Assembly: GCF_008085905.1 (NCBI RefSeq)
Contig: NZ_VSFF01000009.1
Coordinates: 62,001 to 126,000 of the forward strand
Source of the DNA: Actinomadura syzygii
GTDB lineage: Bacteria; Actinomycetota; Actinomycetes; Streptosporangiales; Streptosporangiaceae
DNA length: 64,000 bases
Reading direction: 5' to 3'
In this document: positions 14,562 through 22,267 of the stretch, piece by piece
Position numbering within the stretch: the stretch's first letter is position 1
Layout: every line of letters starts with the position of its first letter
Notes under the pieces: model-generated
Databases searched by the model: none
Told to the model about the DNA's origin: nothing
Seen by the model: the letters and a program-made list of their open reading frames with translations, nothing else
Made by a program: the position numbers and the translations under genes

Positions 14562-15659
14562 ATGACGCAGCCGCCCACCGAGAACACCGGCACCGACGAC
14601 ACCGGCGCCGCCGCCGTCGGACCGCTGCCCGCCGCGCGGGGCTTCGCCAGCGACAACCAGGCGAGCGTCCACCCGGACGTGCTCGCCGCGCTCGCCGCCG
14701 TCAACGACGGGCACCAGCCCGCCTACGGCGACGACGCCGTCACCGCGCGGCTCCGCGAGGTCGTCCGGCAGCACTTCGGGCCGCGCGCCGAGGTGTTCCC
14801 CGTGTTCAACGGGACGGGCGCGAACGTCGTGTCGCTGCAGGCGATGTCGGAGCGGTGGAGCTCGGTGGTCTGCCCGGAGTCGGCGCACGTCAACACCGAC
14901 GAGTGCGGCGCGTCCGAGAAGATCGCCGGGTTGAAGCTCGTCACCGTCCCGACGCCGGACGGCAAGCTGACGCCCGAGCTCGTCGCGGAGTACGCGACGG
15001 GGTTCGGGAACATCCAGCGGCGCGAGCCCGCCGTCGTGTCGATCACGCAGAGCACCGAGCTCGGCACCGTCTACACGCCGGAGGAGACGGCGGCCGTCGC
15101 GGTCGCGGCGCACGAGCGCGGCCTCGCGGTGCACATGGACGGCGCGCGCATCGCCAACGCCGCCGCGTCCCTCGGCGTCCCGCTGCGCGCCCTCACCACC
15201 GACGCGGGCGTGGACGTCCTGTCGTTCGGCGGCACCAAGAACGGGCTGCTGCTCGGCGAGGCGATCGTCGTCCTGAACCCGGACGCCGTGCGCGGCCTCG
15301 TCTACCTGCGCAAGTCGAGCATGCAGCTCGCGTCGAAGATGCGGTACGTGTCCGCGCAGCTCGTCGCGCTGCTCGACGGGAACCTGTGGCTGCGCAACGC
15401 GACGCACGCCAACGCGATGGCGGCGCGGCTGGAGGCGGCGGCACGGGCCGTCCCCGGCGTCCGGATCACGCAGGCGGTGCAGGCGAACACCGTGTTCGCG
15501 ATCGTCCCGAAGGACGCGGCGGACCGGCTGCGCAAGCGGTTCCCCTTCTACACCTGGGACGAGCGGACCGGCGAGGTCCGCTGGGTCTGCTCCTTCGACA
15601 CCACCGCCGCCGACGTCGACGCCTTCGCCGCCGCGCTCGCCGCCGAGACGCCGTCCTGA
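14562..15659 (+). CDS. Threonine aldolase family PLP enzyme
   Basis: 365 residues from ATG 14562. Fold-type I PLP enzyme of the beta-eliminating lyase group: FASDNQASVHPDVLAAL at the N-terminus, VFNGTGANVVSLQ for the phosphate loop, AVHMDGARIANAA with the PLP-pairing Asp, and the lysine site VLSFGGTKNGLL around residue 225. The pattern fits low-specificity L-threonine aldolase (cleaves threonine to glycine and acetaldehyde). It ends about 95 bp before a thiolase-like gene on the same strand. Confidence 0.9.
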   Translation: MTQPPTENTGTDDTGAAAVGPLPAARGFASDNQASVHPDVLAALAAVNDGHQPAYGDDAVTARLREVVRQHFGPRAEVFPVFNGTGANVVSLQAMSERWSSVVCPESAHVNTDECGASEKIAGLKLVTVPTPDGKLTPELVAEYATGFGNIQRREPAVVSITQSTELGTVYTPEETAAVAVAAHERGLAVHMDGARIANAAASLGVPLRALTTDAGVDVLSFGGTKNGLLLGEAIVVLNPDAVRGLVYLRKSSMQLASKMRYVSAQLVALLDGNLWLRNATHANAMAARLEAAARAVPGVRITQAVQANTVFAIVPKDAADRLRKRFPFYTWDERTGEVRWVCSFDTTAADVDAFAAALAAETPS

Positions 15660-15754
15660 CCAGCGGGCATACCGGACATCGGGCCGCGCCCGGAACGCTC
15701 CAGGCCCGCCGGGCTATCGTGTCCCGAACAGCATTCGGTACAGGAGGCGAACCG

Positions 15755-16948
15755 ATGGCCATCCGCACCTTCGTCGTCGGCGTGGGCATGACCAAGTTCG
15801 AGAAGCCCGGCTCCCGCGACTGGGAGTACCCCGACATGGCCAAGGAGGCCGTCGGCAACGCCCTCGCCGACGCCGGCGTCGAGTACGGCAAGGTCGAGAT
15901 GGCCTACGCCGGGTCCATGTACGGGTCGATGGGCCAGCGCGCCCTCTACGAGACCGGCATGACCGGCATCCCGGTGATGACCGTCATGAACGCGTGCGCG
16001 ACCGGGTCCAGCGCGCTGTTCCTCGCCCGGCAGGCGATCCGCGGCGGCCTCGCCGACTGCGCGCTCGCGCTCGGCATGGAGAAGATGAAGAAGGGCTCGC
16101 TCGGCGCGGGCGTCGGCGAGTCGAAGGTCACCATCATCGACCACCACCTCACGTCCATGGCCGCCGGACGCGAATGGGAGCTCGACAAGGCGCCCATGCC
16201 GCAGATGTTCGGCAACGCCGGACGCGAGCACATGGAGAAGTACGGCTCCACCGCCGACCACTACGCCTGGATCGGCTGGAAGAACCACAAGCACTCGGTC
16301 AACAACCCCTACGCCCAGTTCCAGACCGAGTACTCGCTCGACGACGTCAAGAACGCCACGATGATCTTCGACCCGCTGACCAAGCTCCAGTGCTCCCCCA
16401 CGTCCGACGGGGCGGGCGCCGCCATCGTCGCCAGCGAGCGCTTCGTGGACGAGCACGACCTCTGGGACCGCGCCGTCGAGATCGCCGGGCACCACATCGC
16501 CACCGACACCCCCGAGAGCTTCGCCGACCACTCGTCCATCCAGGTCGTCGGGTTCGGCTGCTCGCAGCGCGCCGCCCGCGCCGCCATGGACGAGGCGCAG
16601 GTCTCCATCGGCGACGTCGACGTCATCGAACTGCACGACTGCTTCAGCGCCAACGAGCTCATCACCTACGAGGCGCTCGGCATGGCCGAGATCGGCGAGG
16701 GCCACAAGCTCGTCGACGACGCGGCCACCACCTACGGCGGGACGTGGGTCGTCAACCCGTCCGGCGGCCTGATCTCCAAGGGCCACCCGCTCGGCGCCAC
16801 CGGCCTCGCCCAGTGCGCCGAGCTGACCTGGCAACTCCGCGGCGAGGCCGGAGCCCGCCAGGTCGACGGCGCCCGCGTCGCCCTCCAGCACAACATCGGC
16901 CTGGGCAGCGCCTGCGCCGTCGCCGTCTACAAGCCCGCGACCGCCTGA
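15755..16948 (+). CDS. Thiolase-fold lipid-transfer protein / acetyl-CoA acetyltransferase
   Basis: 397 residues, perfect AGGAGG site before ATG 15755. MNACATGSSALFLARQAI carries the nucleophilic Cys at residue 81; VIELHDCFSANELITYEALG and NPSGGLISKGHPLGATGLAQ supply the remaining thiolase motifs. The HDCFSANE form, and the absence of the classical C-terminal CxG cysteine loop, place it with SCP2-thiolase/lipid-transfer proteins, which degrade fatty-acyl or sterol side chains. It could supply or consume acyl-CoA for the CqsA-like enzyme encoded convergently, but that link is only positional. Confidence 0.9.
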   Translation: MAIRTFVVGVGMTKFEKPGSRDWEYPDMAKEAVGNALADAGVEYGKVEMAYAGSMYGSMGQRALYETGMTGIPVMTVMNACATGSSALFLARQAIRGGLADCALALGMEKMKKGSLGAGVGESKVTIIDHHLTSMAAGREWELDKAPMPQMFGNAGREHMEKYGSTADHYAWIGWKNHKHSVNNPYAQFQTEYSLDDVKNATMIFDPLTKLQCSPTSDGAGAAIVASERFVDEHDLWDRAVEIAGHHIATDTPESFADHSSIQVVGFGCSQRAARAAMDEAQVSIGDVDVIELHDCFSANELITYEALGMAEIGEGHKLVDDAATTYGGTWVVNPSGGLISKGHPLGATGLAQCAELTWQLRGEAGARQVDGARVALQHNIGLGSACAVAVYKPATA

Positions 16949-16980
16949 CCCGCGCGCCGGGGCCTCGACCGAACCTCGGG

Positions 16981-17036
16981 CCCGGACGAGCGCGGACGGC
17001 GGCAAGCGTCCGGTGCACCGTCGCGGCTCGTCCGGG
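16981..17036. terminator. Bidirectional hairpin terminator between convergent genes
   Basis: An 11-bp perfect stem (CCCGGACGAGC at 16981-16991 with its complement at 17026-17036) encloses a GC-rich loop that can pair further. It lies between the convergent thiolase and CqsA-like genes. Confidence 0.65.
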
Positions 17037-17063
17037 ACCGCTATCGAGCCGTCGCGTGAACGG

Positions 17064-18287
17064 TCACGAGAGCCGGGCGCCGAGCCGCGACGAGCGGCGG
17101 CCGGGCCGCGGGACCGCGGACCCGGCGCGCGCGGACACCGCCAGGCGCGGCCGGAGGTCGCGGCACGCCGCCAGGATCCGCTGGACGTCGTCGTCCGACA
17201 GGGCCGCGTGCGCCGACAACCGCACCAGCGTCCGCCCCACCGACGCGGTCGGCGGGAACAGGGCGGCGCTGAGGATGTCCCGGGTGACCAGCGCGTCCCG
17301 CAGCGTCGTCGCGTCGGCCTCCGACCCCGTCTCCACCGCGATGATCGGCGTGTCGGAGTCGACGAGGCGGTAGCCGAGCTCGGCCAGGCCGTCGCGCAGC
17401 CGCCGGGTGACGGCGCGCAGCCGGTCGCGGCGGGGCCCCTCGTCCCGGACGACCCGCAGCGCCGCCGCGATCCCCGCGATGTCGTGCGGCAGCAGCGTCG
17501 AGCTGAACACGGCAGGGAGCGCGGTGTGGGTGAAGTAGTCCGCGAATCCGGGACGGTCGCAGGCGATCAGCCCGGCCCGCCCCGGCAGGGCCTTCGCCAG
17601 GCTCGCGGTGCGGAAGTCGACGCGGCCGGTCAGCCCGAGCTCCGCGACCAGGCCCTCGCCGCGCTCGCCGTGCGTGCCGAGGGAGTGCGACTCGTCCACC
17701 ACGAGGAGGCAGTCGTGCTCCTCGGCGATCTCCACCAGGCCGGGCAGCGGGCACACCGTCCCGTCGGTGCTGTAGACGGCGTCCACCGCGATCACCCCGG
17801 AGCCGCCCACCTCGATCCGGCGGCGCAGGTGGTCGAGGTCGTTGTGGCGGAAGTAGGACAGCTCGGCCCCCGCGCCGCGCGCCCCCTCCCACAGCGACAT
17901 GTGGGCCAGGACGTCCAGGTAGACGGGCACGTCCGGACCGGCGACCACCTGGAGCAGCCCCGTGTTCGCCACCCAGCCGGACGGGCACAGCACCGCGGCC
18001 CGCGCGCCGAGGTGCCGCGCGAACTCCGCGCCGAGGGCGATCTGCGGGTGGTCGTCGGGCAGGCACGGGCCGGGGACCGGCGCCGAGGCCGCGCCGTCCG
18101 CCGCGCGCAGACTCGCGATCATGGCGTCGGCGATCGCCGGGTGCTCGGCGATGGCGAGGTAGTCGCTGCAGGTCAGGACGATCGTCCGGGTGCCGGGCGG
18201 CACGGTGGGCGAGGCCGCCCGGCGGCCGCCCCTGGTGCCCCGGAAGTGCCTGATGCGTTCGCCCAGTCGCTGGTGCGCGCTGGTCAT
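17064..18287 (-). CDS. cqsA: CqsA-like alpha-hydroxyketone autoinducer synthase (PLP, alpha-oxoamine synthase family)
   Basis: 407 residues from ATG 18287 (GGGGGAGA upstream). It belongs to the AONS/KBL superfamily, but its diagnostic segments match Vibrio CqsA rather than biotin or heme enzymes: SGWVANTGLLQ, LAHMSLWEGAR, NDLDHLRRRI, AVDAVYSTDGTVCPL, VVDESHSLGTHGERGEGL, TASLAKALPGRAG with the PLP lysine near residue 232, and FSSTLLPHDIAGI. BioF has GTLxKAxGxxGG around this lysine instead. CqsA condenses an acyl-CoA with SAM to make CAI-1 type signals. No CqsS-like kinase is present in the window. Family assignment is by recognised motifs; the actual product could be a different hydroxyketone or aminoketone. 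Confidence 0.82.
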   Translation of the reverse strand: MTSAHQRLGERIRHFRGTRGGRRAASPTVPPGTRTIVLTCSDYLAIAEHPAIADAMIASLRAADGAASAPVPGPCLPDDHPQIALGAEFARHLGARAAVLCPSGWVANTGLLQVVAGPDVPVYLDVLAHMSLWEGARGAGAELSYFRHNDLDHLRRRIEVGGSGVIAVDAVYSTDGTVCPLPGLVEIAEEHDCLLVVDESHSLGTHGERGEGLVAELGLTGRVDFRTASLAKALPGRAGLIACDRPGFADYFTHTALPAVFSSTLLPHDIAGIAAALRVVRDEGPRRDRLRAVTRRLRDGLAELGYRLVDSDTPIIAVETGSEADATTLRDALVTRDILSAALFPPTASVGRTLVRLSAHAALSDDDVQRILAACRDLRPRLAVSARAGSAVPRPGRRSSRLGARLS

Positions 18288-18521
18288 GCTCGTCACTCTC
18301 CCCCGTCATGCAATCGTCACGGCTCGTAACGGTCCCTAATCATAGGGTGAAATGAATCCATGGGGTGGACCAAAAGCCGCGGACCGGTCCAGAAATTCAG
18401 CCGCCCGGTGAGCTGCCCCGACGGCGGGCGTCCGGGGGGCGGCGGTAATCGTCAGGCGCCGTTCGCGTCGAACCGGCCTGGGCGTCGCACGCCCTTCAGA
18501 CAAACGGCCGATCACTAGGGT

Positions 18522-19568
18522 GTGGAGACCATCACCGCCGGGGCCGATCCCGCGGCCCCCGCCGGGCTCCCGACGAACTCCGGCGGGCCCGCCGCGACCC
18601 CTGCAAGGGCCCGCCGGGGCCGCTGGGCCGTCCTCTGGGCCCTGGCCGTCGCACTCGCCGCCGCGGTGGCGCTCACGACCGGGGCGCCGGGCGCGGCCGT
18701 GTCCACACTCACCCGCACGCGCTGGACCTACCTGCCGCCGCTCGTCCTGCTGTCGGTGCTGCACTTCGTGCTCTCCGCGGTCGCGCTGCGCGGCGCGGCC
18801 GGACGGCCCCTCCCCCTTTTCGAGACGACGCTGGCGCAGTTCACCGCGGCGGCGGCCAACCGCGTGACGCCGAGCGGGCTCGGCGCGGTCGCCGTCAACA
18901 CCCGCTACCTCGTCTGCAGGGGGCTGCCGCTGTCGCGGGCGGCGCTCGCCGTCACGCTGCTGCAGCTCACGGGCCTCCCCGCGGACCTGACGCTGATGGC
19001 CGCGGTGTTCGGCGCGAGCGGCGGCGACGACCGCGTCCTCGACGCCCTCGGACGGCACGTCGCGCGGGCCGCCGGGCTCGTCCCGGCCGTGCCGCTGCTC
19101 GTCGCCGCCGGGCTGCTGCTGCCCGCGGCGTTGCTTTACGGACTCCATGCGCTGCGCTCCCCCACCACCCGCCGCGCCGTCCGCAGCGCCGCCGACCGCG
19201 CTGCCGCTGGGCTGGCCGAGCTGCGCCGCAGGCCGCGCGACGTGGCGGTCGCGTTCGCCGCGTCCGCGTCGACCACGCTCGCGCTCGGGCTGGCGTTCGC
19301 GCTCAGCGTGCTCGCCGTGCCGGACACCGGCGCCGGACCGGGGGACGTCCTCGCGCTGCTGGCCGCCTACCTGGTGGGCGCCACCGCGGGCGCGGCGGTG
19401 CCGGCGCCGGGCGGGGTCGGCTCGACGGAGGCCGCGCTGGTCGCCGGGCTCGCCGCGCTCGGCGTCGCCACCGCGCCCGCCCTGCACGCCGTGCTGGTGT
19501 TCCGGGCGATCACCTTCTGGGCGCCGGTGCCGATCGGGCTGCTGACCTGCCGGACGCTCCGCCGGTGA
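18522..19568 (+). CDS. Flippase-like membrane protein (lysylphosphatidylglycerol synthase TM-region family)
   Basis: 348 residues from GTG 18522. Seven to eight hydrophobic helices, with the conserved signature of the UPF0104/LPG-synthase TM family, AAVPAPGGVGSTEAALVAGL, near residues 285-305, and the earlier TPSGLGAVAVNTRYLV motif near 115-130. Members flip or transfer lipid-linked molecules across the cytoplasmic membrane; the catalytic aminoacyl-transfer domain of MprF is absent. It is divergent from the CqsA-like gene with about 230 bp between them. It is tempting to link this protein to signal or lipid export, but there is no direct evidence. Confidence 0.85.
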   Translation: METITAGADPAAPAGLPTNSGGPAATPARARRGRWAVLWALAVALAAAVALTTGAPGAAVSTLTRTRWTYLPPLVLLSVLHFVLSAVALRGAAGRPLPLFETTLAQFTAAAANRVTPSGLGAVAVNTRYLVCRGLPLSRAALAVTLLQLTGLPADLTLMAAVFGASGGDDRVLDALGRHVARAAGLVPAVPLLVAAGLLLPAALLYGLHALRSPTTRRAVRSAADRAAAGLAELRRRPRDVAVAFAASASTTLALGLAFALSVLAVPDTGAGPGDVLALLAAYLVGATAGAAVPAPGGVGSTEAALVAGLAALGVATAPALHAVLVFRAITFWAPVPIGLLTCRTLRR

Positions 19569-19573
19569 GCGTC

Positions 19574-19606
19574 TTTACATTGTAGATCACGTAGAGGTGC
19601 TACTCT
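19574..19606 (+). promoter_or_regulatory. Promoter of the leader peptide and efflux gene
   Basis: TACTCT at 19601-19606 lies 7 nt before the GTG of the leader peptide, the spacing expected for a leaderless transcript. For the -35 box, TTTACA (19574-19579) is 21 bp away and TTGTAG (19580-19585) is 15 bp away; neither spacing is ideal. A direct repeat (GTAGATCAC/GTAGAGGTG) lies in between. Confidence 0.5.
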
Positions 19607-19613
19607 CGTCGTC

Positions 19614-19643
19614 GTGACGAGTCCCGAAGCCGACAGACGCTGA
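19614..19643 (+). CDS. Nine-residue leader peptide MTSPEADRR
   Basis: GTG-initiated, nine codons then TGA, beginning at the predicted transcription start. It resembles in length and character the nine-residue MSTSKNADK leader of cmlA, which stalls ribosomes in the presence of chloramphenicol. Stalling on this peptide would change the fold of the hairpins that follow and so switch on the pump gene at 19858. Coding status is inferred from position and analogy; peptides this short cannot be proven from sequence. Confidence 0.55.
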   Translation: MTSPEADRR

Positions 19644-19647
19644 CTCC

Positions 19648-19859
19648 CGGGCGGCCGCCCTTCGCGCGGGCCGCCCGATGCGGGGCTGTTTTCCCACCCT
19701 TGATCGTTCATCGCGCATTCACGTTTTCCGCGCCGTGCTTTTACGAGGGTTCTTCGTTTATCGCCAGCGCCGTCCGCGCCGATGCCGGACGGCAGTCCCG
19801 GCGGCAGCCCCCATTTCTTGACGATCGGTCGTCCGTTCGCCGCCTCGGGAGTCTCTTTT
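19648..19859 (+). promoter_or_regulatory. Structured attenuator leader of the efflux gene
   Basis: Three hairpins follow the leader peptide. First, CGGGCGGCC (19648-19656) pairs with 19669-19677 and is followed by TGTTTT. Second, GCCGTCCG (19769-19776) pairs with 19786-19793. Third, a bulged 10-11 bp stem (19796-19805 with 19839-19850) encloses a perfect inner hairpin, GACGA-TCGG-TCGTC (19820-19833), and ends in TCTCTTTT right at the TTG start of the pump. The third looks like a terminator or start-site sequestering structure. Confidence 0.55.
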
Positions 19860-21075
19860 GCCATTCGCCGTCTACGTCCTCGGGCTCGCCGTGTTCGCCC
19901 AGGGGACTTCGGAGTTCATGCTGTCCGGGCTCGTCCCCGGCATCGCCGCCGACCTCGGCGTGTCCGTGCCCGCCGCCGGGCTGCTCACGTCCGCGTTCGC
20001 CGTCGGGATGGTGGTCGGCGCGCCGTCGATGACGCTCGCCGCCCGGCGCTGGCCCCGCCGCCGTACCCTGCTCGTCTTCCTGTGCGCGTTCGTCGCCGTC
20101 CATGTCGCGGGCGCGCTCACCGGCAGCTATGCGGTGCTGCTCGCCACCCGCGTCGCCGCCGCGCTCGCCAACGCCGGGTTCTGGGCCGTGGCGCTCGCCG
20201 CCGCGACCGCGCTTGTGCCGCCGGAGTCGCGCGCCCGCGCCACGTCCGTGGTGGTCGGCGGCGTCACCGTCGCCTGCGTCGCCGGGGTGCCCGCGGGCGC
20301 GCTGCTCGGCGGGCAGTTCGGCTGGCGGGCCGCGTTCTGGGCGGTCGCCGTCGTCTCGGTGCCCGCCGTCGTCGCCGTCGCGCGGACGATCCCGGACGAC
20401 CGGCCGGCCGCGCCGAGCGCCCGCGGCGAGCTCCGCGCGCTCGCCGACCGCGGCCTGCTGCGCATCCTCGCCGTCAACGCGCTGTTCCAGGGCGCGACGT
20501 TCTGCTCCTTCACCTACCTCGCGACGCTCGTCACCGAGGTCACCGGGCTCGCCCCGGGGTGGGTGCCGGGCATGCTCGCCCTGTTCGGCGCCGGCTCGTT
20601 CGCGGGCGTCGTGATCGCCGGACGGGTCGCCGACCGCCGTCCCGGCGCGCTCATCGCCGCCGGGATGACGTCGTCGGCGATCGGCTGGGCCGTCCTCGCG
20701 CTGGCCGCCGGGAACGTCGCGGCGACCGTCGCGCTCGTGTTCGCGCAGGGCATGCTGGCGTTCGGCACCGGGCCCGCGCTGATCGCGCGCGTCCTCGCGC
20801 GGGGCGCCGCCGCGCCGACGCTGGCCGGCGGGTACGCGACCGCCGCGTTCAACGTCGGCGGCGCGGTCGGCCCCTGGCTCGGCGGCGCCGCGATCGGCGC
20901 GGGCCTCGGCTACCGCTCGCCGGTGTGGGCGAGCGCGGTGCTCATGGCGCTCGCCGTCACCCTTGCAGCGACTTCTGCAGGGACGCCACCTTGGCGGACC
21001 CGTTCAGCGCGGGCAGGTAGCCGAGCTTATGGCCGCGCGCGGTGGGGTGGTAGGACGAGTCGAACGGGATCGTGA
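19858..21075 (+). CDS. cmx: Chloramphenicol-type MFS efflux pump (Cmx/CmlR family)
   Basis: 405 residues from TTG 19858. The opening PFAVYVLGLAVFAQGTSEFMLSGLVPGIAADLGVSVPAAGLLTSAFAVGMVVG is the hallmark of the Cmx/CmlR chloramphenicol exporters. Twelve hydrophobic helices and the WPRRRTLL loop-2/3 motif follow. The last 35 residues (after LMALAVTLAATS) look wrong for a transporter: Arg/Gly/Thr-rich, and translated from the complement of the convergent hydrolase gene, with which it overlaps by 119 bp. A deletion probably removed the original stop. The core pump is complete, so it may still work. Expression is likely drug-controlled through the leader at 19614-19859. Confidence 0.88.
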   Translation: MPFAVYVLGLAVFAQGTSEFMLSGLVPGIAADLGVSVPAAGLLTSAFAVGMVVGAPSMTLAARRWPRRRTLLVFLCAFVAVHVAGALTGSYAVLLATRVAAALANAGFWAVALAAATALVPPESRARATSVVVGGVTVACVAGVPAGALLGGQFGWRAAFWAVAVVSVPAVVAVARTIPDDRPAAPSARGELRALADRGLLRILAVNALFQGATFCSFTYLATLVTEVTGLAPGWVPGMLALFGAGSFAGVVIAGRVADRRPGALIAAGMTSSAIGWAVLALAAGNVAATVALVFAQGMLAFGTGPALIARVLARGAAAPTLAGGYATAAFNVGGAVGPWLGGAAIGAGLGYRSPVWASAVLMALAVTLAATSAGTPPWRTRSARAGSRAYGRARWGGRTSRTGS

Positions 21076-21781
21076 CCGCGTTGAGCCAGTCGTCGCCGGA
21101 GCACAGCTCGTGGCCGCCGAACTCGTCCCGGACGTCCGACCAGGTGAACCCGGCCCGCCCGACCGCGCTGGAGATCACGCCGTCGAGGGTGTCGGCGGCG
21201 TGGTTCAGCGCGGTGCGCTTGGTGTTGCTCAGCCCCACGCACACGTCGACGATCTTGTAGAGGCGGGGGTAGCCGAGCACGACGACGCGGGCGGACGGCG
21301 CCTTCGCGCGGATCTGCCCGTAGATCGAGTCGAGGCGTCCGGGCAGGGTGTTGTGCATGAACGTCTCGGCCTGCTTGACCCGGCTCTGGCAGTTCGCCGT
21401 CGACTGGAGCACGCAGGTCTGCATGACGTCGGCGAACCCGGCGTCGTTGCCGCCGATCGAGATGCTGACGAGGTTCGTCGACGAGCTGAGCGCGCCGAGC
21501 TGCCCGCTCGCGACGGTCGCGGTCGTCGCGCCCGAGCACGCGACGAACTTGTAGGACGAGGTGGCGTGCGCGGCGGCCCACAGGTTCGGGTAGGCGTTGG
21601 CGCTGCGGTTGCACGACCCGCTGGCGGGGTCGTAGCTCCCGGCCCCGGTACCGGACGAGTAGGAGTCGCCGAGGGCGACGTAGTTCGGGCCGGCCGCCGA
21701 GGCCGAGCCGGGAAGTGCGACTGAACCGGCGGCTACGGACACCGCACCGAAAGCGACCAGAAGGGGGCGGGAGAAACGCAT
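20957..21781 (-). CDS. Secreted SGNH/GDSL-family esterase or lipase
   Basis: 274 residues from ATG 21781 (GGAG 5 nt upstream). N-terminal signal peptide: MRFSRPLLVAFGAVSVAAGSVALPGSASAA with cleavage expected after ASA. Mature enzyme blocks: YVALGDSYSSGTGAG (nucleophile Ser in GDS), a middle Gly, SISIGGNDAGF (Asn of block III), and SSYHPTARGH with the catalytic His. Cysteines are spaced as in secreted Streptomyces esterases with three disulfides. It should hydrolyse ester bonds outside the cell. Possible promoter at 21820-21846 (TTGGGA and TATAAG on the minus strand, spacing only 15 bp). Confidence 0.93.
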   Translation of the reverse strand: MRFSRPLLVAFGAVSVAAGSVALPGSASAAGPNYVALGDSYSSGTGAGSYDPASGSCNRSANAYPNLWAAAHATSSYKFVACSGATTATVASGQLGALSSSTNLVSISIGGNDAGFADVMQTCVLQSTANCQSRVKQAETFMHNTLPGRLDSIYGQIRAKAPSARVVVLGYPRLYKIVDVCVGLSNTKRTALNHAADTLDGVISSAVGRAGFTWSDVRDEFGGHELCSGDDWLNAVTIPFDSSYHPTARGHKLGYLPALNGSAKVASLQKSLQG

Positions 21782-22080
21782 CTGCACTCCGGAGCGAGGT
21801 ATCGAATTGTGTCGCCCGCCTTATACCCGTGACGCCATTCTCCCAAGCTCACGATCTGATCAACAAAGTTCGTCAGAGTTAGACCTTGAAAACGGGAAAC
21901 CCACCCAAAAACGGACCCCCACCCCACAACCCATGCCAACCAATTCAACGATCACCCCCGCCCCCGCTACCCCGGCAGCTCGGCGCCCCGGCTATCCCGG
22001 CGGCTCGGCACCCAAGGGGATCGGTTGCTCCGCGGACCGGCACTCCGGTGGATCGGTGGGCAGCGGCTCCGAGGACCGGC
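21782..22080. other. Intergenic region upstream of the secreted esterase
   Basis: No gene seen. It holds the esterase promoter candidate near 21820-21846 and an A/C-rich low-complexity run (21895-21965), then Pro/Arg-type GC-rich sequence containing degenerate GGATCGG motifs that grade into the tandem array at 22081. Confidence 0.4.
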
Positions 22081-22256
22081 GGATCACGACGCCGACGGAT
22101 CACGACGCCGACGGATCACGAGGGCGGCGGATCACGAGGGCGGCGGATCACGAGGGCGGCGGATCACGAGGGCGGCGGATCACGAGGGCGGCGGATCACG
22201 AGGGCGGCGGATCACGAGGGCGGCGGATCACGAGGGCGGCGGATCACGAGGGCGGC
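22081..22256. repeat. Tandem array of eleven 16-bp units
   Basis: Two units of GGATCACGACGCCGAC (22081-22112) followed by nine identical units of GGATCACGAGGGCGGC (22113-22256). There are no spacers. The period is not a multiple of three and frames on both strands give only repetitive Arg/Gly peptides, so it is not coding. It sits 11 bp beyond the stop of the metallo-nuclease gene. Each unit contains one GATC. Possible roles: protein-binding array, transcription end, or simple slippage satellite. Confidence 0.9.
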
Positions 22257-22267
22257 GGCTTGGGGGG

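Noticed and set aside
22081..22256. Short direct repeats that could suggest a CRISPR array
   Set aside because: The 16-bp units are contiguous with no unique spacers and no cas genes are present; it is a tandem satellite.
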